A stretch of DNA of 64,000 nt from positions 110,145,568 to 110,209,567 of the forward strand of contig NC_034409.1 in assembly GCF_002078875.1 (NCBI RefSeq), in the 5' to 3' direction. A program made the translations under genes and the position numbers. Shown here one piece after another: positions 30,001-42,000 of the stretch. A model generated the notes under the pieces. It saw nothing but the letters and a program-made list of their open reading frames with translations, was not told where the DNA came from and did not search any database. The DNA is from Numida meleagris (lineage: Eukaryota > Chordata > Aves > Galliformes > Numididae). The stretch's first letter is position 1; the number at the start of each line of letters is the position of its first letter.

Positions 30001-33000
30001 ATACACTGGATATTACTTTGTTAACTTCATTTAGTGCATTCATTTTACCATTGAAAGAAGAAATTTGTAACAACCTGTAAGAGAAATTAAATGTAGTTAG
30101 CGTGAAACAAATATTAATGACAGCATACCATATTAGGTGTACCATCTTACCTAAGAATCATTTTTAACCTAAATATTTCTAAGTTTTTTACAGTTTCTTC
30201 TTGTCCTGGAACTCTTGAAGCTAAGTTCTTTAGAGATTTGATTATCATTGATAAAGCATCATTTTTAGCTTCATTCTTTGCTTCTTTTTTCAGTTCATCA
30301 TCTGTTAGATTTTCCAAAAATTGTGGAACCATTTCTATAATTGGAAGGAAATATTTCTTCACTGTATGCAATGTTAGAAATTCGTAACATTGTCCAAATG
30401 GCCTAGAAGGAAAGGAAAAAAGCAAAGTGCCATAATTAATAGTTGTGTAATATTAAGATAATAAGGAACAATTCATTCTAGAAATTCAAGTCTACTTACA
30501 AACACATGAAATTAAAGGGAATTATCTAAAAAAGAGAGGTGGCAAGGGGAGTATTTCAAGAAAACACTATGTTTTACGCTAATTTCATTTTTTTATTTAA
30601 CACAGTTCAGCTTTTCCAAATATGTAAAACATTCTTTAAAAACTTACTTGATGAGAGCTGCAATTATCTGAACATTCAATGCTGATCCACTCATGAAGCG
30701 ATCATGCAAGATCTGAAATCCATTTAATGTGCCAAACTTGTTGATAAGATCTACTAGCCAACCCTGCAATATAATAGCCAACGATTACCTGACACTTACA
30801 AATAACTATCTAGGATTACTTTTAAGTATCTGTAAGTAATCAATTTACTTAAAAAAAAAAAGTCTTTACACAAGAAATTGTTGGAAGGTAACAGAATTGA
30901 CAAGGAACTAGTCAACATAGCTTAAATATTCAGTTAAGGAAATACTTAGATATACTACACTTCCCATCATCATAAGAAAAAAACAAATGCTGTATATTAG
31001 TTACTCAAGGTAATTTATCAAACATCCACAAATAAAAATGTCTGTATTTCAGGTTTGGCTGGTAAACTTCTACAGCAAATCATCAATTTTGGTATTCTTT
31101 TCTGATCCTAGATGTGATAATGCAGCATAAAAACACAGCAAGAACGCAAAATAACATCCTTATTTATAAGACTAGCCATGTAAGGAAGTCCAAGGACACA
31201 GAGTTCTTTATCTTCTGTTCTCACATATCAACAGCTAGCAGTTCTATTAAAAAAAAAAAAAGCAGAAAGCAACAAAAATAATTCAGTTAGCTCCTGCATT
31301 TGTACCAATGCCGCTTGGAACACAATTCTGAAAAATCCAGACCCAGGGCGTGAAACAGATCACTAACCTGAACCATCAGTTCAGAAAAACAAACAAAACA
31401 ACAAGGAAAAAAAAACAGAACAAAACTATGCTTGGGATCTATATAAAAAAAAAAAGGAAGACTCCTACATTATTACATAATCCCCTCCTTAAAATACAGC
31501 CTCATCCATCACCTGGCAAATACAAACAAGCTTAGCAACACAGTAGGAATGGCATTGCATTAGTTATGCCAGTTTATCACAGAAACACAATACAGTTCAA
31601 CTGTGGACCAAAGACTGAAAGAGTTATAAGGACAAATGTACATTAAATAATGATTGGAGGTGGAAACCAGCAAAATTTTTTTGGTGATATACAAAAAAAA
31701 ACCCAAGTATTTCCCACTATGCTCCCCCAGAAACACTTCTCTATGGCTACTGCATAGTTATGTAACACCAGGTAAATAAATATATTCAGTTCTACAGTTC
31801 TGAAGAAGCTGTCATACCTTTGGTGAGCGTGGGTCAGGAGGACGTGCATAAAGTTCATCTTCAGCGAGCTGGACTCCTGCAGGAACTGTTTCAGAGGGAC
31901 GTGTACCATTGTATAGATGGAATTTGCAGTGAGGATTTAAGGCCATGGCAAGAAGTTCAAGAAGGGGAAACCAATCTTGGGACAGCTTGGCCACACAGAG
32001 TTCTACTAGTCGATGAGTGTTGTTAATAATACATCTCTATTGAGAAAAAAACCACAACAATATGGCAGGTGACTATTCCAATACAGTCTATAAACTCTGA
32101 ACCATTTGCAACTAGTAAGCAGAGTTGCATAAGAGTTTTACAACACTGTACTTCAAACTTTGTACCTCTTCCAATAAAGGCTTTGAAAAAACTTCTAACT
32201 GCATCCAGCTAAAAATTTACAAAAAAAGACCCAAGTATTTTCATTTGAGACACTTATGAATCACCAATAAACTATCAACTTTTCCCTCTTTCAGCCATTT
32301 CTCTCACAGAATTTGCTTATCAAGATCTTCGCAGTTTCTTGTATAGCACATGACCACCTGCCCAAGAGATAGCTTTGAATATTAAAATAGCTGCCACAAA
32401 CATTCAGAATTTAGTAGGCTGCTAACAGCTTTTACTAAAAAAGCAAGCCTTCTCATCCCAGGATGGACACAAAAATAAGGAGGTCTCTAGACATCTATTC
32501 AGAAACAGTCCACTGAACAGGAGTTGCCTTACTGAACATACAAAGTTCAGTTTCTGTCAGCATCATCCCTTGCACTTTATTTCCTTCCAAAAACACCAGA
32601 GACAATAAGATGAAAATATAATGACAGAAATATTATTTTTCCACTCAAAAGCCACATGTGAGAACTCTCCAATTTCTCTACTGTGATCATTTCTGAAAAT
32701 GACATTCAGTCTCTGCAGTCTCCTCACATCACAAATGCAGTCCCCGTTCTTGTTTTAAAATTACTTGTTTTTCAAAAAAAAAAAAAAAAACAAACTCACA
32801 TGGATTTCAAACTTCCAGCCACTCACTGCCTCATCAGTAAGGATTTTCGTGAAAGATATTGTCAACCCATCTCGAAAAAATCGCTGGCATGCTTCACTTT
32901 TGACATCAAGGCCTATTTTAAAATAAAAAAGAAACACACAATTATTGTATATGTAATTTCATTAGTTGTTACATGCACCTACAAACAGTGAAAGTAGTGA

Positions 33001-36000
33001 TTTAGACAAAGGTTTGGTGATCAGATTTTCAGAATTATTTTTAAAAGGGATGCCTTATATGGAGTCAAACATATAAGCTTAAATGTACAAAATAAATGAT
33101 GAATTGATTTTCTAGTAATGATGCTTCAACAACTGCACTCTCCTCTAGTTAGTTTTTCAATTATTTTAAAAACAACAGTTTTTGTCGTGCTTGTAACACT
33201 AGAGGTATAATAGCAAAAGTAAGAATGGTCTTTACTTTTTACTCCTCCATAACACACGCGTTTCACAGAATCACAGCACGGCTGGAGTTGGAAGGGAGCT
33301 CTGGAGGTCACAGGGCCCAATCCCTCCTCCAGCAGGGACACCCAAAGCAGGATGCCCAGGCAGCTTTTGAAGATCTTCAAGGAGGACACCCCTCAGCCTC
33401 TCTGGGCAGTCTATGCCAGTGCTCCGTCACCTGCACAGTGCACAAGTGCTTCCTGGTGTTCAGATGGAGCCTCCTGTCTTCCAGTCTGTGCCCAGTACCT
33501 CTTGTCCTGGGCACCACGGAAAAGCTGCTGGCTCAAGCTTCTTTGTACCTTCCCTTCAGGTACTTATATACACTGAAAAGATTTCCCCAAGCCTTCTTTT
33601 CTTCAGGCTAAACAGCCCAAACTCTCTCAGCCTCTCCTCGCAGGAGAGGTGCTCCAGTCCCTTTATAATCTTGGTAGCCATCCACGGAGGCCTTACCAGT
33701 ATGTCTAGGTCTTTCTTGTACTGAGGGGCCTAGTACTCCAGCTGTGGCCTCTGGGTTCTTTATGTATCAGTAAAATTCAGTGAGCATAGAGGAGAAAGGA
33801 TAAGACTTGTTCAACTTCCCAGACACAACCTGCAGAATTAAACATGAATACTTTCTTCTGCCACTATCACTTGAAGTAGGGTTTCTTGTAGGTCTGCTGC
33901 CAGAACCCAGTGCAACTAGATGCCAGCATTGCCATAAACCTTTCCAATCCAACATGCAGGAAGTTTAAAATTAAGTACAAGTCCTCCATACTTTTCTTTT
34001 AGTTATTTAAAATGCTCAAGTCGTTTAGAACCCAGTATAAAACTGTATCTCCCTTTCAAAAGTTCAATTACAAAGACCAAAATAGGACTAAGAGTCAACA
34101 GGAGAATATAGCCAATATGTATGAGTACACACTGCAAACAAGAAAAGCCTCTGGGCACGTTAAAGAAAGAAAACTGTGGCCTGCACAGTTTCTCTACAGA
34201 ACAAGTTTAACATTCAATCAGGTAATTTTAGCATTCAATAAACTCACAGCTCCCAGATTCACAAGAATTGCTGTCTTCTTTTTCTCCTCCTCCACCCTTA
34301 ACTTATTAATGATACTTCCTGACAGCGAAGTTCCACTGGCTTTGAAGGACTGATTTGGCTTATCAAAGTAAAGGTCTTCATAGTCACAAATAACTGTATA
34401 ACAGAAGTTCCTTTCAAAAATATCTGTCCTGCATGTTATTACATCCCACAAAAACTTCCCAAACTCTTAGAACAGTGCTTGTCAACCTATATGTTTATGG
34501 AGGGTGCAGCTCTCAAGCAGCTTGAGTAGAACAAGAATCTTTGGAAAGCCATGTTGAGACCTCTGCCAGCACCCTCTCTTTTACCACACCCAGAGGTATA
34601 TGACACACACTGTGTAGCCAAGTATCAAAAACTCCACATTAACTTCCTATGTAGCTCACAGTCTGGATGGCTGATACCCCTACACTATGAAGTATTAAGA
34701 CCACTAATGAAAGGCCATAAACCACAATGACAAAATGACAAAAAGAGAACACAAGAGATGGACGCTGCCTAAAACTTTGGCATTTGCGGTAAACAAAGAA
34801 TTTCACAAACTCAAGGGTGTAAATTTTACAAATTCACCCTACACAAAGAAGAGGACAAGAGAAACCACCCAATCCATTCAGTGTGACCCAGAGGAAATGC
34901 TCCTTTCAAAACTAATAACTTAGTTCTTGAACACAAATTTAAAGCATGCCCTCAAGTCATTTTAATGCTCCCTTGAGTACCAGTAGAGCACTAACATCTC
35001 TCTAAAACTTTCAAGCACCATCTCCTCCCACAGTGGTGCGCCAGCTTCAATCAACAAGACTTTTCAAACCAGGTTCAAAGAACACCAAAACAGACTATGT
35101 TTCAAAGATGTATTGTCCTTTCTGTGCTTCACTGAACTTGGAAAAAGAGGAAAGATGGAGAATCTCAGAACTTGTATGACTCCCAGACACATAATCACCT
35201 TCTACCTCCTCTTACAGTGCTCCAAACTCTTGAAATAACATATGGTACTCGTGGAAGGAACCAAGGCTGGGTATCTACAAGGACAGGAGTATCATCAAAA
35301 GCAGGGTGACAGGAGTCCTAGAAGACAGAGTAGAGTGGGAGAGGAAGCACTCAGCAATTCAAAGATACCGAGAAGAGAACCAGTAATTACTTGGCATCTA
35401 CTGCTTGAATCACAGAATCATAGAATGGCCTGGGTTGAAAAGGACCTCAAAGATCATCGGGTCTCAAACCCCTGCTGAGTGCAGGGTTGCCAACCACTAG
35501 ACCAGGCTGCCCAGAGCCACATCCAGCCTGGCCTTGAATGCCTCCAGGGACGGGGCATCCACAACCTCCCTGAGCAACCTGTGCCAGTGCGCCACCACCC
35601 CCTGTGTGAAAAACTTCCTTCTAATATCTAACCTACATCTCCCCTGTCTCAGTTTAAAACCATTCCCCCTTGTCCTATCGCTATCCACTCGTGAACAATT
35701 GTTCCCCCTCCTGTTTATACGCTCCCTTCAAGTATTGAAAGGCCACAATGAGGTCTCCCCGGAGCCTTCTCTTCTCCAAACTAAACAAGCCCAGTTCCCT
35801 CAACCTTTCCTCATAGGAGAGGTGCTCCAGCCCTCTGATCATCTTGGTCGCCCTCCTCTGAACTCTTTCCAAGAGCTCCACGTCCTTCTTGTGCTGGGGG
35901 CCCCAGGCCTGGACACAGTACTCCAGATGGGGCCTCACAAGAGCCAAGTAGAGGGGGACCACCACCTCCCTCTCCCTGCTGGCCGCTCCTCTTTTAATGC

Positions 36001-39000
36001 AGCCCAGAACATAGTTGGCCTTCTGGGCTGCGAGTGCACACTGCTGGCTCATGTCCAGCTTCTCGTCCATCAGGACCCCCAAGTCCCTCTCTGCAGGGCT
36101 GCTCTCGAGGAGTTCTTGCCCCAGTCTGTACAAATACCTGGGATTGCCCCGGCCCAAGTGCAGCACCCTGCATTTGGCCTTATTGAATCTCATTACGTTC
36201 TTGTGGGCCCACTTCTCCAGCCTGTCCAGGTCCCTCTGCATGGCTTCCCTTCCTTCCAATGTATCGACTGCGCTGCTCAGCTTGGTGTCATCTGCAAAAT
36301 TGCTGAGGGTACACTCAATTCCATCGTCTATGTCATTGATAAACTTGCCGAAGAGCACCAGTCCCAAGACTGAGCCTTGGGAGACACCGCTTGTGACCGG
36401 CCTCCACCCTGACACAGAACCATTAACCACAACCCTGCCAGATTCAGTATTATCAGTAACTCTGAGGTAAGACCACAAGTAGCCTTTTTTGCCCCTTCTC
36501 CAAATTCTGGGGGCAGAGAAGGATAAGAAAAAAAATGACTGAGAAGTGCATGCATGCAGCTTTGAGCTAATTTAGAGAAAGATTGTGAAAACAGATTATG
36601 CAGTGAGAAAAAAGTGAGTATGAAATAAGGTGGTGTGTGATATACAGTATATGGAAGCTGTAACTAGGGGGATTAGAGGAGGAAAACCTGGAGCATCAAA
36701 ACCCCATGCAAAGTCACTCAGCTCCTCTCCAGGACTCTGGATTAAACAACTTTGTAGCCGGAACCACAGGTCTAAGCTGGCTCCATGCATTGTTATGGCA
36801 ACGTGAAGCCCCCACTAGACCTGGAGCCTCAGGCAGTGCAGCATAGAAACCTTTCAGTAGCCTGACAAGGACACAGTCAGACCTTGCAGATCAGTGACCT
36901 GGAGTCAGTGAGCTCTGAGGAACACACACTTGTTCACAGATGCAGTGGATACACATCACACTCAGATTCTTGCAGACCTTCAAGAACTCTTAATCAGCAG
37001 GAATACTTGAGTCCTTCTACACCAAAGCACCACTGAATCTGCTGATCATTTTGCTTAATTGGTTCCAGCCCAACAATACTGGGTAAGTTCTGGAACATAC
37101 GGGCACAAATCCGTTATCCTTGTCTAAGAAAGATGGCTTAAAATACATATTCTAAGAAAATGCAGGATATAGTTTCAGTAATGAACTCAAGGGTGATCCC
37201 ACAGAAACGCAGACATTCATCCAGATAAAAATTATTTTTTTAAAATACTTTTGAGGCTGGAGGACCTGCCTCTCTACTATTTCCCTCTTTGTGACCCATC
37301 AGAAACAAAGATTTGGAATCAAAATTGAAGGCTTACGCTGTGTGGTGAAATTTTATTCCAATTTGAATAAGCTCTGAATTGTAAAGTTGCCTTGTATCTT
37401 ATTTCTGTGTGCTGCACAGCAAAGTTTTGGCAGCATGTTAAAAACTGAACGTAAGCATTACAAAGAACAAAGCAGTACAGAGCTGCTGAGGGAATATTAG
37501 AAGAAAGAACAGAGAATATTTTAGCCTATTAAATAACAACAGAGGAACAATTTTTTTTCCCTTATAAATTTCTAGCATCCAAATAATCATGACATTTATT
37601 TCCGGAGCAAATTTTATTCAAAACAGTTTACAAATGTTCCAGAATTACGTGAAGATAAACGTCATTTTTGTTCAGTGCTATTTTTCAAAAAGTAACTCCA
37701 GACTATCACTTGATAGTCTTATGGCTTGCTTAATGAAGAATAATCCATTGATGCCAACACACAAAAAGATAATTTTCCATAAACAAACATCAGTCAGGAA
37801 TAATGCAAGTCACAATCTAGGCAGGATTCATGCTACTCTGCCAAATATGCTCATTGTACTTGAATGTGGCAATGATGAAATTGCGTTTTTATGAATACTT
37901 TCAATTCTGTTCAGTTCCTTTTAATTTCAGTTCCTGAAACAATTTCAAGAGAACACAGCCATTTTCTTTTAAAGACAGGGTCACAAAGAAATGAATTACT
38001 CCAGAGTGCCTCCAGAAAGCTAATGCCAATGGCTGCTGACAACATGAGGAATAAAAGTTACTTAATAGCTCCAACCACTAGAAAAAGGTGCTTAATCGAA
38101 ATAAATACAGTAAAATGAAGTAGTGGGATCTAATGAGTTACAGACTGCGATAAAAAATGTTCGATCAGCTGGTTACTTTTCAATTTTTCCTGACAGTTTT
38201 CTTCAGAAACAGAAACCGGGTTAAGAAAAATGCTCACAGATGGGTATCAAGGTGTCCAATTTCAGATCTTAGTGAGGTTACAGAACACGTTTTCAAGTTC
38301 TTAGGAAGTTTATATAATTATTTTTATTACTTCTTGAAACAAAGAGTGTCAGTCTAGTTCTAAACTAGAGAAGCAGTGTCCGTTACAGCAAATGAGCACC
38401 CTACCACAGACATTGAACACTAAAAGTATATTAAAAAACAAACAGAGAAGGACAAAGTCAGTCACTGTGTAACTTCAAATAGCAGGTAAGTACAGAATCT
38501 AGGATTTAACTACGAAGATAACAGTTAAAGAGCAACTATTTCTAATAGCTTTCCTTGTTTTCTCTCTTGCCAATAGTCCTCGTATATGTCAACACAAAGA
38601 AATTCATGCAGAGGGCAAGAGGAACAATTAAATAGCAATGCAGAAGCACTTTTCACATAAAGAATATGCGTGGATTCCCACTGTTTGTCACAGCTTTAAG
38701 AAGGAAAAAAAGAAAAAGAGAAGACTCTTTGTTTGAGAACTTTCGGCTATCTCTGATGCTTTTGAGAAGAACAGCGATGTTAAGAGTAGCCAAAAATCTC
38801 ATTCTACTCATATTACTTCATTGCATTGCACTGACATGTTTTTGTGTTTTATTTTTTAAATATGACTTAACAGCTGGCAGCACATACATCTCCTCTCCCA
38901 TAAATCATAAGCAGAAAATTTCTTTCCACTGCACTGCTTCAACAGCCTAGACACACAGAAGGGTGAATTTCTTTAGTTCCTGAACAGGTGTGATCTCTTA

Positions 39001-42000
39001 AAAAATTCTACAGTCTAATTAAAATTCCTGCCAGATCTAGCTACATGCAAAGAAAGTCAATTAAAAATGCAACTCCACCTGATAAATCAGTGTTAGCAAC
39101 AGGGCATCTTTATCCTATTTTGGATCACATTAGTGCAACCCAGCTTTTGTTTCTCCAGAGAAAGAAGAGACAGAGAGCAAATTGGGGTAACTCTAAATTT
39201 CATGACCATAGCCAGCTTTTTATTCTTGAAACTGCCTAAGTATAACCTTTATCATTATAGAAGTGAAGTCATCCCTGTCTAACTATGTCACAGAAGGAAC
39301 AGGCACTTTGTATGTCACTATATTTAAAACACAACTGGCTGGTAAGTATAGGTACACTAGAGAAGTATTTTTATCTAACTTTAGGTATCACTCACATACT
39401 GGGACAAGAACAATATTACAAATATATGACAAATTCGTCAATTTAGCGAATACAAACATAATCCTGACAGGGAACTGTCCTAGTTCCAAGCAAGTTAGCC
39501 ACAGCAAAAAATATGGTAGAACTATTATTACTCTGCTTAATATTCTAACTTTCTTCTAATATTCTCAAAAGCAAGTATATGCCAAAGTTGAATTAAAAAA
39601 TGCATGCCAAAACATTTGGAAATCTAGATTAGCAACTCAGTTAAAATAACACAAAAACAAACAAAAAAACACATAAAAACTAAAATTCTTTGAGTTTTAG
39701 TATCTGTTATCAAGACCAAACCCCCTAGGTCTGATATCAAAGTAAACAGAGTAAACAGGTAAGACAGGAATGATAAGATTTTTTATTGCTGTGAGCTTCT
39801 TCAACCTTTCTACTCATACTGTATATAAGGCACCTACTTTCTACATACACTGATAATTTATTCAAGTTACTGATTTATGAAGGTTTTGCATACCACTCAG
39901 TGATACAGAATCTTCAGGACCAGGGCTGTAACAGAAATAACTAAGAACTTTTAAGTCTCAACTGGGGACTCAAAAAATCCTCACAACCAAAAAGTTTACA
40001 CGGCAAGTTGTAGAATCATCTAGGTTGGAGAAGACATTCAAGATCATCAAGTCCAACCATCCACCTGACCCATCAAGTCCTGTCACTGAACCACATCCCT
40101 CAGTGCCACATACGCGTGCCTTGAATACCGCCAGAGACAGAGACTCAACCACTTCCCTGGGTGGCCCTTTCCCCCTCTGTGAAGAAATTCTTCCCAATAA
40201 CTAATATAAACCTACTCCGGCACAACCTGAGACCCTTTGTCATGTGGTCCAACAGAGAATGTTTCCTCATGTCCTATCACTTGTCAGCCGGTCCAATAAT
40301 CATTCATTGCCTTTTCAGCTTACCTTTTTTACTCAGGTCAATAGCAGCTTCTAGAAGAACTTCTAATTCCCCCTTCGGCAACACAGGAACAACCCATCGA
40401 GGCCTATATTCAAAAATAAAACAAAACCATGTATCTCAATTGTGCTTCTTAAAAATGAGGAATCTTTGTTCCTTTTTAAGGAAAGGTAAAAATATGCATT
40501 TTTTTAAAGGCCCTGATGAAAACTCCACTTTCCAAAAGAAAGTGTGAAAGTACCTGTTGATCATGTCATCCAACTTTGCCAGGTCTGTGTGTGGAAATGC
40601 AGGCTCCTCATCTTCAAGCTGAGGTGGAGCATCTCCTTGGCCCTGCTCATCAGGCGGGGTAGCTGGAGAGTTCTCATTTGAAGAATCAGGTGAAGATGTC
40701 TAAAAACGGTATGGAAAATACTTGAAATACTGTCTACACTTGTGTGCCACTTATTTTGGCTCTTTCATTCAGATTACATTTCAAATACTCGCTTGAACTG
40801 TTCATTTGTCACCACAGATAATATGTAATAAAATAATTTTATTTTAGATCTATTTGCAAAAATAGTAAGACACCAAATGTGCTATACACTTTCTATCTGA
40901 ACAGTTTAGAAATTAAGGTACTTTCCCAGAGAGGAAATTGTTTTTTTGTAAGAGACTTATTTTCAGCAGACCACCTACCTAGAAGATGAAAATAAAAACT
41001 ATGCGGATGCTCTGTTTTTATGTACCTCCTGAAGATAAATATTATACGTAGAAAAATTTCAGCAACGGCACAGAAAAAAAGGATCATGAAAACATTTTCT
41101 GAAAGTTTAAAACGAGTAAAACAGTACTACAGCTGACTACTAGCCAACTACAAGCACACAGTCAGTTAAGCCCATTTTGATTATCAATAACACACTAATG
41201 TTTTAGATATCGCTGAACATCACTTACACATTGTCAAGCCTTCTGCTTGTCACTGTGCCCCCACAGTGAGTAGACTATGGGTGTGCAAGAGGCTGGGAAG
41301 GAACACAGCTGGAATGGCTGACCTTAAGTGAGAAAAGATATTCCCTACCATACAGCATCACACTTAGAAATAAGAATAGGCAAAGGGAACTTTCTTTCCA
41401 AGGCAGCCAATGCCCGGAGACTAGCTGGGCAGCTGTCAGCTACTGGTGAGTGACTACTTTTGTAACACTTCCCGCTTCCCACTCCTTCACTTATTGAAAT
41501 GTTCTCATCTTAATCTGCGTTTTCCTTGTTTTTCCTTTCCAGTTTTCTCCCCCAGTTCCACAGAGGGCGGGGGAGCAAGTGACAGGGTGGGGGCTTACCT
41601 GCCAACCATGGTTACCCATCACACATGTACCAAAGAACAACTGATTATCAAAGATAATAAATATTAAAACTCACGATATTTAATAAACATCATCTGAATA
41701 CAGTATTAAATGGAAAGGTGGGGTTTTTCTATTAACTGGTTTGGGCTACAGTGTTTAAATGCGTCTTCTCTATTTGCTTTTTTTTCCTGATAAAAAAGAG
41801 CCATTGGATTATGATGTTGTACATCTGAAAGTTTTTACTCTTCTCTGAAAACAGGATACTGTGTTCAAAAGAAACATGCTTTGTCATTCAGTACAATGAA
41901 CACGGACTCAGCAGAAGATGTTGAAGAGAAGATATCCACCCCCATAAGCTCCTTGATCCGCAAAGTGCTCTTGCAGAACTGAGCATAAACTGAAGTCACA

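Larger units (their letters stand above)
32913..40323 (-). other. USP9X 7.4-kb intron between coding exons 3 and 4
   Basis: The largest fully contained intron. It hosts three CR1 insertions in the same orientation as the gene (33264-33752, 35407-36482 and about 40012-40262). The intervals 33760-35400 and 36490-40000 hold no recognised gene or repeat; the open frames there look random. Confidence 0.88.

Noticed and set aside
33225..33724. Several overlapping plus-strand frames of 74-128 codons
   Set aside because: They are antisense readings of the CR1 fragment at 33264-33752.
35534..36373. 279-codon plus-strand open frame, the longest in the window
   Set aside because: It lies exactly antisense to the CR1 reverse-transcriptase region; its protein matches nothing and the opposite frame carries the RT motifs.
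38666..38950. 94-codon plus-strand frame with a hydrophobic stretch, considered as a small membrane protein
   Set aside because: Isolated in intron sequence with no promoter or conservation evidence; the hydrophobic stretch comes from T-rich DNA.
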